DNA of 64,000 bases, from positions 162,200 to 226,199 of the forward strand of contig PTEX01000482.1 in NCBI GenBank assembly GCA_003342815.1, in the 5' to 3' direction. Below are positions 39,161 through 49,995 of this stretch, piece by piece. The notes under the pieces were generated by a model. It was given only the letters and a program-made list of their open reading frames with translations. It was not told where the DNA came from and did not search any database. Source of the DNA: Eudromia elegans (taxonomy: Eukaryota; Chordata; Aves; Tinamiformes; Tinamidae). Positions within the stretch are counted from its first letter, which is position 1; each line of letters begins with the position of its first letter. The position numbers were made by a program, and so were the translations under genes.

Positions 39161-40349
39161 GTATTAATGCAGAGACACGTGCTTTTGAAAACTCAAAGGC
39201 ATCATATGCATCTTTAGGTAACTAAATACCTAAAAATTTGGACTACCATATCATGCAGCTTTAGAACCCATCTGCTAAATGGGAAATAATCAGCTTTCCT
39301 TTCTCCTAGCTGTTGTCCATTTAGATCAGTTCTTTCATTAGACCTGCCACCGTGCATATTTCTTTCCCTAGTGTGAAAAATGTTTTGTTTAGTTGGGACA
39401 TCTAGTCACTATAGAGAAGAAATATTTTCTCAGAGAGAATACACATTGCTTTTTGCAGTGAGCCTTCAAGAGCAGAAATGACTATTACCTCAATTCATCA
39501 TACTAATATGTTGCATAAGAAATTCAAAAGCACTTCCATCCAAGTGAAGCACTTCCATAACAAAGAAAAGAGAATAATATGAATCTAATACTTGTTATTG
39601 GCATTGCTACTTCAGCCATTCACTGAGAATGTACAGTGTGGGTGGATAGGACCATAATTAATAGTAATTAGATATGCTTATATCATTTATTCTCCACACT
39701 TGCCAAGCACTAGAGAAGTACTTCAGTTCTTATTGAACAAACAACTCCTTTATTAATGGAACAAGAAGAATTACCAAATAATGAGGAAAGCTACACTTTA
39801 GCTTCCCCGTTACTTAATTAATAAGAAAAAGAAAACAAGAAAAAATGAATTTAACTTCTATTCAATAACTTCTGCTACTTTTTTTTTTCCAGAAAAGTAA
39901 GAATTTGGCATTTTTAGTGTAGGCTGACATCTTCCCTAACATTTGAAATTAAGATACTGTTGAGTGTAACATATCTACTATGTATTCCTAAATTTACCTG
40001 ACTGTTTTCAGGCTACCTTTAGGATTTGAGACAACGGAGTCCCAGTCAATACCATTTTCCTGGCAAAATTAGAGAACACAAAATACACAGGAAAATCCTT
40101 CTGAGTATTAAAGAAAATGTAAAAGGAAGACCATATTACTTTAGAAAAAACAGAAGAGCTATTGATAGCTGATTAGGATATATTTTATTTGGTATGTAGA
40201 ATTGTTTTGCATATTTGACATAGATTATTACTGCTGCATTTGTACCCACTTCTTGTGTTTAGGAACAGGAAACCTATAATAGAGGAATCTAAGACCTACT
40301 AGCAAGATAAAAAACAGAATAAAGCAGTAGGCTGGCTGAAGCTTTGGTG

Positions 40350-40445
40350 GAAAAATAAAAGAAAAAAACAGAAAAAAGAAAAACAGAAAAAAAAAAAAAG
40401 AAAAAAANAAAAAAAAAAAAGAAAAAAAGAAAAAAAGAAAAGCTT
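40350..40445. repeat. A-rich (AAAAAG)n-like tract with an ambiguous base
   Basis: About 95 bases of A with spaced G and C. Position 40408 is N, the only ambiguous base I saw in the window. The tract length is probably uncertain in the assembly. Confidence 0.9.
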
Positions 40446-41352
40446 ATTTCCAGACAAAAATAAGTACATGTCTTGTGAGATGGTAGAGAGTGATGTACTA
40501 ACATGGTCTCTTAAGAGTGTCCAAAATCTTTTATGATTTAGGAAAATAGTGAGGTAAAGCTGACCTTTGAGTATCAAGATCATCCAAGAACTGAAAGATA
40601 TCACTTTCCAAGGCCAATAGAGTCAGAATCTGTAGCATAATAAAGTTTGAAATGAAATATATTAATTTCCTATCTGTACACTGAGATGAATAGAAATATC
40701 AAGTGATAAAAAAAATTAATAATTAATTAAGCTAAAGGATATATTGTATAAAAAGACACAAGCATATGACGTTCTTAAGGATAAATTTAGTCTTCAACAT
40801 AGGACACTTAAAGGTATAACAGAAGTTATGTTCCAGAATGTACATTAGTAGATTTCAGGATGGCTTTTGAGGGATTTTTAAACAGAGATATGACTTACTT
40901 GCAATATCAGAAAAAATGGATTCAGTAACTGGTTTTGACAAAAGCCAGTCATCCTAGGTCCTGTAATATTTTAGACTACATAAAATGTTCTCACTACATT
41001 CTAAATAGAATGATGGTCAGAAATTTGCAATGATATATCACTTAATATGTCCTACTTTTTGCTTAGGTCTGCATTTTTCTTTCACTGCGTAAAGTGAAAA
41101 CCAATTCATTTTAGAAATTATTTTGCAAATGCTGTTTCCATTTGTTTCGGCTATTATGTCTCTAGATGATAAACTAGAGTTCTATGAGGAGTCAGCTATA
41201 CCAAGGAGTGCCACTGGGAACAAATATAATCTAGGTAAGTCCTTGGGCAATTCGGTAACACAAACCACAAGCACCAGATACTAGAGAGATTTGGTCAACA
41301 AGATAATCCTCAAGGAAACATTAAGTGAGAAGATCTGCTTTAAACAAATAAT

Positions 41353-41420
41353 CCCTTTGTGCTAGTGATACCTTAATCTTTAAACCTTAGTGATACCTTT
41401 GTGCTTAGTGATATCCTTTT
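41353..41420. repeat. Imperfect repeats of a CTTAGTGATACCTTTGTG unit
   Basis: GCTAGTGATACCTTAATC, CCTTAGTGATACCTTTGTG and CTTAGTGATATCCTTTT follow one another, giving three imperfect copies. Confidence 0.75.
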
Positions 41421-42569
41421 ACCTTCCAGTAAAAAATATATGAGTGTATATTCTCAAAGAAAACAAATAATTCAGATTTGTTGAGACAAATATTTGTCAT
41501 CGAATGAGTGTTCAGTTAATCAATATTATCAGTAACCCGTCAGATATACCAGGAAGCTACCTTTCCCCTTTAAAAATATCCATGACTTTATTAATATTCT
41601 GGGTGCAGCTGAAGCAGCATAGCTTCTGACTATAAGAACTATGAGAAAATGACTGCATTAGTAAATACATTCAGAGCCTACCCAGAGCTTGAAACTGTAC
41701 AATAATTAAGCATGAACAATCTCACCATTCTTCAGAAGTTTATCTTCTTTTTGTTAAAAAATCCTCCTAAGTATAATCAAATATTACATTTACTTTGTCA
41801 AAGAAGAATTTGCTTTGAGAAAGAAGAGAACAAGATCCTGTGTTGCTAAATCTTGTACCAGGAAAAAAAAAAATGGCCCCAAAATAGACAGGAATTTCAG
41901 CAGGGATTCTCAGATTTCTGGAAATCTTTTGGACTGGAATTTTAACAGTTGTTAAATGGCTTATATCCTCAGTGTCCAACAGATATTCATTGACTGTTAA
42001 CACTTCTGATAAAATTGCTAGCTTCAGAATGCTGGACTATTTCTTGGCTTCTTGCAGTCTGACAGCATCTATGACATATTCAATGCAATAAGACCAAATA
42101 TGAGCATATAATGCATATGGAAATTTTGTACTAGACAAACTACACAAGATAAAAAATACCAGAATTATGTTACCTGCTCAAGATTTTACTCATGCCTTGC
42201 TCCTTCTCTGACATAAGGATTATTGATGCTCATAAGACTATATAATTATAGAAGAAGAAGAACTATAAGTTTATGAATAATGGACTCCATTTTGCTTTTG
42301 TCATAGGGACCTGCCTCATTTGGTGCACAATCTACTTCCATGATTAATTGAGTCTGATCAGCAAAGAAGATTATTTTCTGAAAATTCTTGGCGTGTGCAA
42401 CTCTACATTCCCCTTTCAACTACTAATGTTTGACACTCTATAATTATTTATCATAGGTTTGTTTTCCATGTGAATACACATATAAAAATCTCATTTTTTT
42501 TTAAATGTGGAAATCAAAATTCAAAATTGCAATGTTAAAACTCAGTCTAAGAGACGAAAAAAATCAGAA

Positions 42570-42946
42570 AAAGCAAGGTGATACAGCAGATGGTAGTGCT
42601 GCCATTCAGAGGGAGTTCAACAGGATGGAAAGAGATCTCATGAAGTTGTACAGAAAGGAAAACACAAATTTCCACACTTGAGGGATAAATAACATCAGGC
42701 ATCAATACTTCTTAGGAGCTGACTTATTGCAGAGCAGCTTTGCAGAAAAGGACTTGAGGGTCTTGTTGAACAACAAGATGAATGTTGGCCAGCAATGCAC
42801 CCTCCTGGCAAAGAAGACTGACAGCATCCGGAGGCTGCTCTAGGAAAAAACCTTCCCAGCAGCTCAACGGAGGTGGTCAGCCCTGGTGAGGTCACATCTG
42901 GAGTGCTGTGTTCAAACCTTGTCCCTCAAGTGCAAGAGAGATATGC
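42570..42946 (+). mobile_element. CR1 LINE fragment A (degraded ORF2 segment)
   Basis: Sense CR1 ORF2 sequence corresponding to the region after the active site: GTGCTGCCATTCAGAGGGA near 42597, an ERDLMK-like stretch, then GACTTGAGGGTCTTGTTGAACAAC near 42750 (DLRVLLNNK), CAGCAATGCACCCTCCTGGC near 42791 and GCCCTGGTGAGGTCACATCTGG near 42881 (ALVRSHLECCVQ). It stops near 42946 in the codons for KRDM without the CR1 3' tail and abuts fragment B. The many changes suggest it is older than, or from a different subfamily to, fragment B. Confidence 0.88.
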
Positions 42947-44500
42947 ACTTGGGTCTAGCTGGACATGTGACGATTGAGGACAGTGTTGACTGCAGTGATG
43001 CTGGAATTCACAATCCTACAAGGGTTAAGCTTGAGAGAGCATACATAATATGGGAGAAGGGCCAGAGCAGATGGGAAAAATACAGGAACATTGTCAAAGA
43101 ATGCAAGAATAAAACAAAGAAGGCCAAGGCCCATTTCAAATTAGAGGTAGTAAGAGATGTAGGGGGCAACAAAGGGCTTCTACGAATACATCATCAGCAA
43201 TAAGAAAGACTAGGGAAAATGTGGGTCTGCTGCTGAACAGAGTGAGTGCCTTGGTGACAGAGGATACAGAGAAGGCAGAATTACCAAATACCTTCTTTGC
43301 TGCAATCTTTACTTCTAAGGCTAATTCCCATGAACTACAGAGCCTGGAGTCAAGAGAGAAAACCAGGAGAGATGAGGACTTTCTGCTGATTGAGGATTGA
43401 GTTAGGGATTATTTTGGCAAACTGGACACCCACAAATGGGATGCACCCAAGAGCACTGAGGGAAATGGCAGGTGTTATTGCTGAGTCACTCTCCATCATC
43501 TTTCAGAGGTTGTGGAGAGTGGGAAGGTGCTGGGGAATTGAAAGAGAGCCAACATCACTCCAGTCTTCAAAAAGGGCAAGAGGGAGGCGCCAGGAAACTA
43601 CAGGCTGGTCAGTCTCACCTCCATCCCTGGAATAGGGATGGAGCAGCCCATTCCAGAGATCATCTCCAGGCATATGAAGGAAAAGAAGGTGATCAGGAGC
43701 ATGGATTCACCAAGACAAGTCCTGTTTGACCGACCTGATAACTTTCTATGAGCGGATAACTGGATGGATGGATGGATGAGGGGACAGCCGTGGATGTTGT
43801 CTACCTTGAATTCAACACTGTCTCCCATAACATCCTTATAAGAAAGCTCTGGAAGTGTGGACTGGATGTATGGACAGTGAGGTGGATTGAGAATTGGCTG
43901 GATGGTAGAGCTCAGAAAGTCAGGATAACAGGGGTCAATCTACTGGGAGGCCTGGGACCAGTGGTGTCCCACAGCGGTTAGTGCTGGGCCTAGTGCTGTT
44001 CAGCTTATTCATCGATGACTTGGACGAAGGGACAGAGTGCACCTTGAGCAATTTTTCAGATGACACAAAACTGGAAAAAGTGGCCAGCACTCTGGAGGAC
44101 TGTGCTGCCATTCAGAGGGACCTGGACAAGCTGGAGAGTTGGGCAGAGAGGAACCTCATGAGGTTCAACAAGGACAAGTGCAGAGTCCTGCACCTGGGCA
44201 GGAATAGCTCCAGGCAGCAGTGCAGATTTGGGGCTGACTGCTGGAAAGCAGCTCCACAGAGAGGGATTTGAGAGTCCTAGTTGATAACAAGTTGACCATG
44301 AGGCAGAAATGTGCCCTTGTGGCTGAGAAGGCCAATGGGATCCTGGCCTGCGTCAGGAGGAGCATTGCGAGCAGGTCGAGGGAGGGGATCCTGTGCCTCT
44401 ACTCAGCCCTTATGAGGCCGCACCTGAAGTATTGGATGCAGTTCTGGGCTCCCCAGTAAAAGAGGGACATGGAGCTTCTAGAGAGGGCCCAACTACGCCC
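42947..44500 (+). mobile_element. CR1 LINE fragment B (most of the reverse transcriptase region)
   Basis: About 1.55 kb of sense CR1 ORF2, from the linker after the endonuclease (LGLAGHVTIEDSVDCSD) through the reverse transcriptase to the C-terminal region. In order: a linker piece shortened by a deletion that joins CSD to a KLERAY..WEKGQSRWEKYRNIVKECKNK segment; MHPRALREMA near 43441; an ANITPVFKKGK-type block near 43550-43575; the NYRLVSLTSIPG block near 43598-43632; DVVYLEFNTVSHNIL at about 43790-43838; [15 protein letters not shown] near 43884-43928; the active site as FSDDTKL (DD at 44059-44064); [18 protein letters not shown] near 44153-44208; and [20 protein letters not shown] near 44365-44425. 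The frame is broken repeatedly; consecutive open blocks at 43772-43981, 43981-44271 and 44268-44459 lie in three frames. Residues of the KAFD motif are missing at about 43810. A small (GGAT)n expansion lies at 43761-43779. The element stops near 44497 with no 3' tail. Confidence 0.95.
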
Positions 44501-47500
44501 TATCTAGACTGCACAGTAACTACCATGCAGTCTGCATGACTGCATAGTATTAGCAGCTTGCTTTGTTTAGTGTGATGGTATTCCTATGAGTCAGAACAAG
44601 ATACGATGACCGTTTTACTCCCATTATCTCTCACTAGGTAAAATAGCATATATAAAAAGAGAGACTAATAAAGAACAAAGTGACAAATCTAAAAGGTTTT
44701 TACAAACACCACATAAGGAGGCAAGTCAATGTTACTTGAATTGAGGTAAATGCCTTTAAAACAAGACAATTCCTACACATCAACTAACTGTTCAAAAATA
44801 AAAAAACCTAACAACTATATGCAGTCACCTGCCTTTCTTTTTCCTTTTGGAATTATAGCTTATACAGAATATTATGCATATTTTTAACACTGATAAAATA
44901 TTCTTGATGAATATTGATTTAGAGATAAATGCCACAAGTATAACAATGGAATCAAATGAATCGACTTAATGTCAGAAGGTCTCTGAAGCTCTTTAACTGA
45001 TTTGGGAAGCCTCCACTCTGTGGAAATTTTTTCTTTCACAGAAGAAAATAGCCAGAGAGCTCCTGCTTAGTCCAAGAGGTATAGCTGAGGAACCAGCTGT
45101 ACATCAGCATGTAAGGTTATCGAATGGCTTTGAAAATTCTGTTGCAACATTCACAAATGAAGAAAAAAATCACATTTAGGGCACATTGTCAGTAAGGATT
45201 TCAATGTACCTAAGTCAGCTTGGATTGACAAAGTCATGTAACATAGAAGTGTATGTGAACATAAACAATGTTCATAAACATAAACCTTGCCATTTTTTCC
45301 AATGTGCAGTACACTCATAAAGCCTGGCTTGCTTAATCAAAATGTAAGATTTAATAAAAGCTGCAGCTGAACAGAACAAAATTACAGCACTCTCTAATAT
45401 TGCAAACATAATTAACTTTGAATTATGTGAATTAACCATGCCTGACAAATTATCATTCAGCTCTGAAATTAAATTCTTTCATACCATTAGATTTGTTTGT
45501 TAAGCTCAAGTAGGGAAAAGTAGTATTTAATAAAATAATAATGATGCTTTTCTGAGAGTGTTTTTGGGAAATATATGGATTTATCCAAAATACATCATGG
45601 GAGCACTATTATTAGCTTATTTGCAAATATTGTATTACTAGATCTGCATAATAAAATTACAGATAACTTTGATGTTACTACAGGCTCTTCTATGTCTATA
45701 AAATTTTTTTTTCTAATTATCTCTTCAATTTTATATCAAATATTGTTATTTAGTGAAGCATAGAACATATAACACATACATGTTCAGCATAGCACAGCTA
45801 CCCTTTCCTCTTAAAGCTAAATTTGCATCAGTACTGCTAAAAGAAGGTGTATTCTCTTGTGAAGCTTTGTTCGAGAAAAAAATTACAAATCTCTTTTAGT
45901 TCAGATCACAGTTTTATGTAAACATGCAGTGAGAAGCTCTTAGAGACTGAAATATGTGGCCTGATGGTCAACTTTTTATGCCTTCCAAGTTACTTCTAAC
46001 CACACAATGCTTGGAATTTGGGTGCCATAATGGTTGTCTGAATCTGTTCTGAATCCATGTCCTTCAGACTGATGACTTGGTTGATGAATCTCATGTTTCC
46101 CCTCCATGGTCAACCAAGATCCACGAAATCTTTAAAAGTAACATTCTACATCACCTCTTGATCATGGCTAAGCTTTTACCTTTTTCTCCTGTTGCTTACA
46201 GGACAAGCAGGAAATACCAACACAAAAGAGCAAAGTAACAGTCAAACCATCCAGTGTGGCATATATTTGTTTTATCTAGGGAATAGGGTTCAGTGAGAGA
46301 GAGAGATAGATAAAGATGTTACAGAAAACTGCTGCTCCAGGAAGCTCAGATTCCACCAGCATCATTAGAGGTTTCATCTATGCTCTCGGAAGTGATCTTC
46401 TGACTTTATAACAGCTAGCTAACATGCTAAAAGTTCTGTCTTTTCTCTAGAAAAGTCTGGAAATCATATCATCATTAGCAGCAGTAGCACTGACTGAGAT
46501 GTTAAGATAAAAATTACTAGCAACATTTCATAACATTTTCTTTGTGAAAGAAAAACATTCTTCCCAACCCCAGATATGAGATCAATTAACTGGGGCAAAA
46601 CTTCAGTCTCTTATGATGTTCTGAACTAAGAGGACAGTGCACAGGACAGAATTATATCCATTAGTTAGCCACTGAAAGCTTAAAAGTAACAGAACCACAA
46701 AGACCAGGCAGTTCTTTGCCCTTCACAGCATAAGTACCAGAAATAAAGTACTTAACAACAAAGAGAAGATACTGTGTCGCCAGTCCCTCATTCTTTTTTG
46801 CTTCTTTCTTAGATATTCCGTTCTGTACCTCTGTACACTATTTCATTTCCTCCCATCCACTCCAAGCAACTGAAGTAACAGGTTGAGAGATTTCTAGTTC
46901 TTGCCATAGAAGAAACATGATTCTTACAGTGACCTCTAATATCCATGACAGATGAACTTTGCAATAGTTATGATATTTAAGATTCAAAAGTATGAAACTA
47001 AGGCAAACAACAAGTCAAACATGCTGTTTTATCTGAAGCTTAGAGGTTTTGTAGACTATGTTTCATACCAGTTCAGCCCCAAAAGAAAAGTGTTTTTCTC
47101 TTTACCTAACAGGGCAAGAAAGATAGATAGTGAAATCTGACAGTAAACACTTCCAAAATAATAGTCACAGTTATTTCACCAGAAAAAAAAGCTTCATATT
47201 TCAAAAGCTTTTCACATTTATTTCCTAGATTTTTTTCCTTAAAGTGCTTGAGAAAGTCAAAATGACTACATCTATAACTCAAGAACTGCTGAAACTCACA
47301 TCCCTCTCTATCATGTGTGATAACCAACTCCTCTTTTTAATCTCTCTTTTCTGTCTAATCTTACTGCTATCAATTTTGCTGCTAAGGGAAACAAAAGAGA
47401 GTCAGGCAGCATCTGCATGGTTTTTATAAGAGCTTTAGGAGGGGGATTGGTTTGCTTCTTTTTGATTCTTTTGTGTAGCTTTGGATCTTTTCTGTACTAT

Positions 47501-47863
47501 CTGGCACTAAAGGGTGAGAGAAGGGCAACTGCACTAGTCTTTTCAACTCCTTTGGTGAGGCACTCAGGAACATATGGAGAGGCACTCATAGTGTGTTACC
47601 ACTATTCAGTAAACCCTCCTGAGGCTTTGAGTTCCCAAAAGTGTGCCAGAGCATGCTGCCACAAGAACATATGAAATGTACATCTGTCAAGTTGGGCAAT
47701 ATACAGGTAAAGTGCTCTTTTATATAGTACTTGGTGTAGAATGGTAAATCTGCCTCAGTTTTGACACTATATTTGAATTACTTTTCCAAGCATTATGTAG
47801 AGGGGCTCTTTTGATGGAGCAATAATGAAAAGCTGTAAGCCTGTCACTTGAGAGTTTTGACTC

Positions 47864-47882
47864 TTTTTTTTTTTTTTTTTTT
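47864..47882. repeat. T19 homopolymer
   Basis: Uninterrupted run of 19 T. Confidence 0.85.
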
Positions 47883-48104
47883 CCCAAGGTGCAATAATGA
47901 GCAGGAAAAGCTGCTGTGCAGTTTAACAGCAAAATAACTATACTTTTCTGTACTTATTTTTCCTTCTACCTAGCTATGGGAGGCTATTTCAGATTTTTCT
48001 TTTCATTCTTGTCCTGTAGGCAATGACTAAGAAAAGCACTTTGAGGAAGCTGCCTCTAATAAGCAAGAATCTGAGATAAGAAAATGGAGAGGAATTATTG
48101 CTGA

Positions 48105-48194
48105 GGCAGGCAGGCAGGCAGGCAGGAAGGGAGGAAGGGAGGAAGGGAGGAAGGGAGGAAGGGAGGAAGGGAGGAAGGGAGGAAGGGAGGAAGG
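48105..48194. repeat. (GGCA)5 followed by (GGAAGGGA)~9 purine repeat
   Basis: Five GGCA units at 48105-48124 pass directly into almost nine copies of the 8-base unit GGAAGGGA (48125-48194). The second part is pure purine on the plus strand for 70 bases. The minus-strand proline/serine-rich open frame (48027-48215) is an artefact of this repeat. Confidence 0.97.
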
Positions 48195-49438
48195 AACAGA
48201 CCTCTCTCTACCCATTTAGGTTTTCATTTTTAAAACTCAATGGTTTGGCAGAAGTGATAAATATTTCGTAATATTTTAAAAGATGCAATGTATTACTGAA
48301 ATATTGAAGTGCAATAGCAAGAACACTGATTTGGATAGGTTCAAATAATAGAATTTTATCTAGGCAAAGATATATAAAACTTATAATGAGTGTCATAATT
48401 TTTGGCACTTCCTAAAGTTCAGGACAGTTTATGTTCACAACAACATTTAAGGGAAATAACATGTAATGCTGCTGCTGTTGCTTCACTTCATGTAAAATCC
48501 ATCTAAACTTGCATTCCCCCTCCTATCTGAATTAAAAGTATAATTTAAACTGTTATCAGGGAAGGTAGAGAATTGATTTGGAGTGACTGAGAGACAACAA
48601 TGAAGGGCATCAGTATTAATAGATTAGGTTAGAAAGGTCAAAACACTTGGCACTGATCTCAGCTCTTTCATGATTTGATTTACTTTATGCTTATGAATAC
48701 CATCAGGTACAAATTTTTTTTTGACATAAACCTGAAACAGATAATGTTCCAGCTGGACATAGATCAATGAAGCAAAGTTCTAATTAATATAATCATGTGT
48801 CTTGAAGAGAAAAGGTTCCTTGCTGAAGGAACATTCATCAGTCTTAATACTGAAGCAGGTCTCTAGTAATGAGGTATTCTAGAGCATAGCAGTCAATGAA
48901 GAAGTATTTGCAAATTTGCAAGCAAAATAACCCATAATTAATCCATAAGATGTCTTTATAAAAAGTTAATTACTAAATTACCATAAATTCTAATGTACAT
49001 TTGCATAAGAAATTGTTCATTTTTATTATCTATATGTGGTTCCCCAACACTAATTTATTGTCTTACTAATACATCGAGATATATTCCCAGTATGACTGCA
49101 TAGCCAGTGTGTGGATTATTTCTTACTGAAGAACACAGGGACAGGACTTTTTGAGGGGCTGTCCTCTAGCACTTTATTTACTACTTTAATAAAATTTACC
49201 TGTAGTTGGCAGAAATACAGAAATTCCTAAAGTTCTGTTTGAAGAGCACAGAAATGCTGAATTATCATATCCAGCAAAAATGTTTTAAAATCCTTGCTAA
49301 CTTTGCTTCCCTTAAACTAACAGCGGTCTTCCTTGCATCTATTTCTTGGTAAAGAATAGTTAGAACACGTACCTTGCCTGATTTTCCTTTTTTTAAAAAA
49401 AATATTTTTGGACTGTATTTTATCTGCAAAGTTAAAAC

Positions 49439-49467
49439 TAGAGTGGAGTAGAGTGGAGTGGAGTAGG
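49439..49467. repeat. (GAGTG/GAGTA)n short tandem repeat
   Basis: Five-base units GAGTG and GAGTA alternate over about 29 bases. Confidence 0.8.
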
Positions 49468-49939
49468 CAGAAGCTTTTATAAATTCTCTCTCTGACTTTG
49501 AGAGGCTTATTAATTTGTCAGGTATGTGTCAAGCAATTGAAATTGAATATGCTGACCTAAAATTAATTGTTCAAAAGGAAGCCTTTTTTTAATCTTATGA
49601 GCTTTTTAACTTTATGCAATATAAAAAGAACATGAACAGCTCCCAGCTTCATTAAGCATTTCCATGGTAAAATCACCAGCAGTTCCTGGATACGATAGAT
49701 AATTCCTATACTTTATTTGGACATTTTATTGTAGAATTTTGAAAGGCAGGTAAACAAAAGTCTTCTGGCTACTTCAGAATTGTTGGTGATTGTGTAGCAC
49801 AAATTCATCTCCAGTCTGTTAAAACACAGATCTCAACTGGGGCAATGAGCAGATAAATCACAGCAAACTTCATTTTCAACCATCTCTTTTCAGAGTGGGG
49901 AGAAGGGAGAGAGAGAATTGGAAAATTCTTCAAATAAGT

Positions 49940-49995
49940 AATTGGAAAAGATACTTCCAGAGTATCTTTTCAACCTAAAATATTCTGATTCTATG
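49940..49995 (+). mobile_element. Probable CR1 LINE 3' tail remnant
   Basis: ATTGGAAAAGATACTTCCAGAG near 49941, TATCTTTTCAACCTAAAATA near 49963 and TATTCTGATTCTATG at 49981-49995 align in order with the CR1 3' end (GTTGGACTAGATGATCTCCAGAGG, CCTTCCAACCT, ATTCTGTGATTCTATG). Only ~55 bases survive and the first third is weak. A chance match cannot be excluded, but the order and spacing fit. Confidence 0.6.

Larger units (their letters stand above)
35123..42569. other. 7.4 kb AT-rich stretch without recognisable genes
   Basis: No recognised gene. It includes a GC-richer block at 37140-37480, slippage duplications at 38.9, 39.1 and 41.4 kb, the A-rich tract with the N at 40.4 kb, an octamer-like ATGCAAAT at 37881-37888 between TAATTA-type sites, and an exon-like segment at 41166-41234 (findings). 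Open frames in the A-rich tract on the minus strand are low-complexity F-rich artefacts. Confidence 0.6.
44501..49939. other. 5.4 kb AT-rich stretch without recognisable genes
   Basis: No recognised gene. It includes the purine-rich repeat at 48.1 kb, a T19 run at 47864-47882, GAGTG-type repeats at 49439-49467, a TAATTA-rich segment at about 49500-49720, and a strong acceptor-like pyrimidine tract ending at 46201 (finding). The hydrophobic open frames at 47244-47429 and 47417-47674 overlap, run through T-rich DNA and look like chance. Confidence 0.6.

Noticed and set aside
47244-47674. Two overlapping open frames with membrane-like stretches, joined by a possible splice pair
   Set aside because: The hydrophobic runs come from T-rich DNA, the frames are unrelated to any family I know, and the inner exon would be open in two frames with no preference.
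48027-48215. Proline/serine/leucine-rich repeat peptide on the minus strand
   Set aside because: It is simply the translation of the GGAAGGGA repeat.
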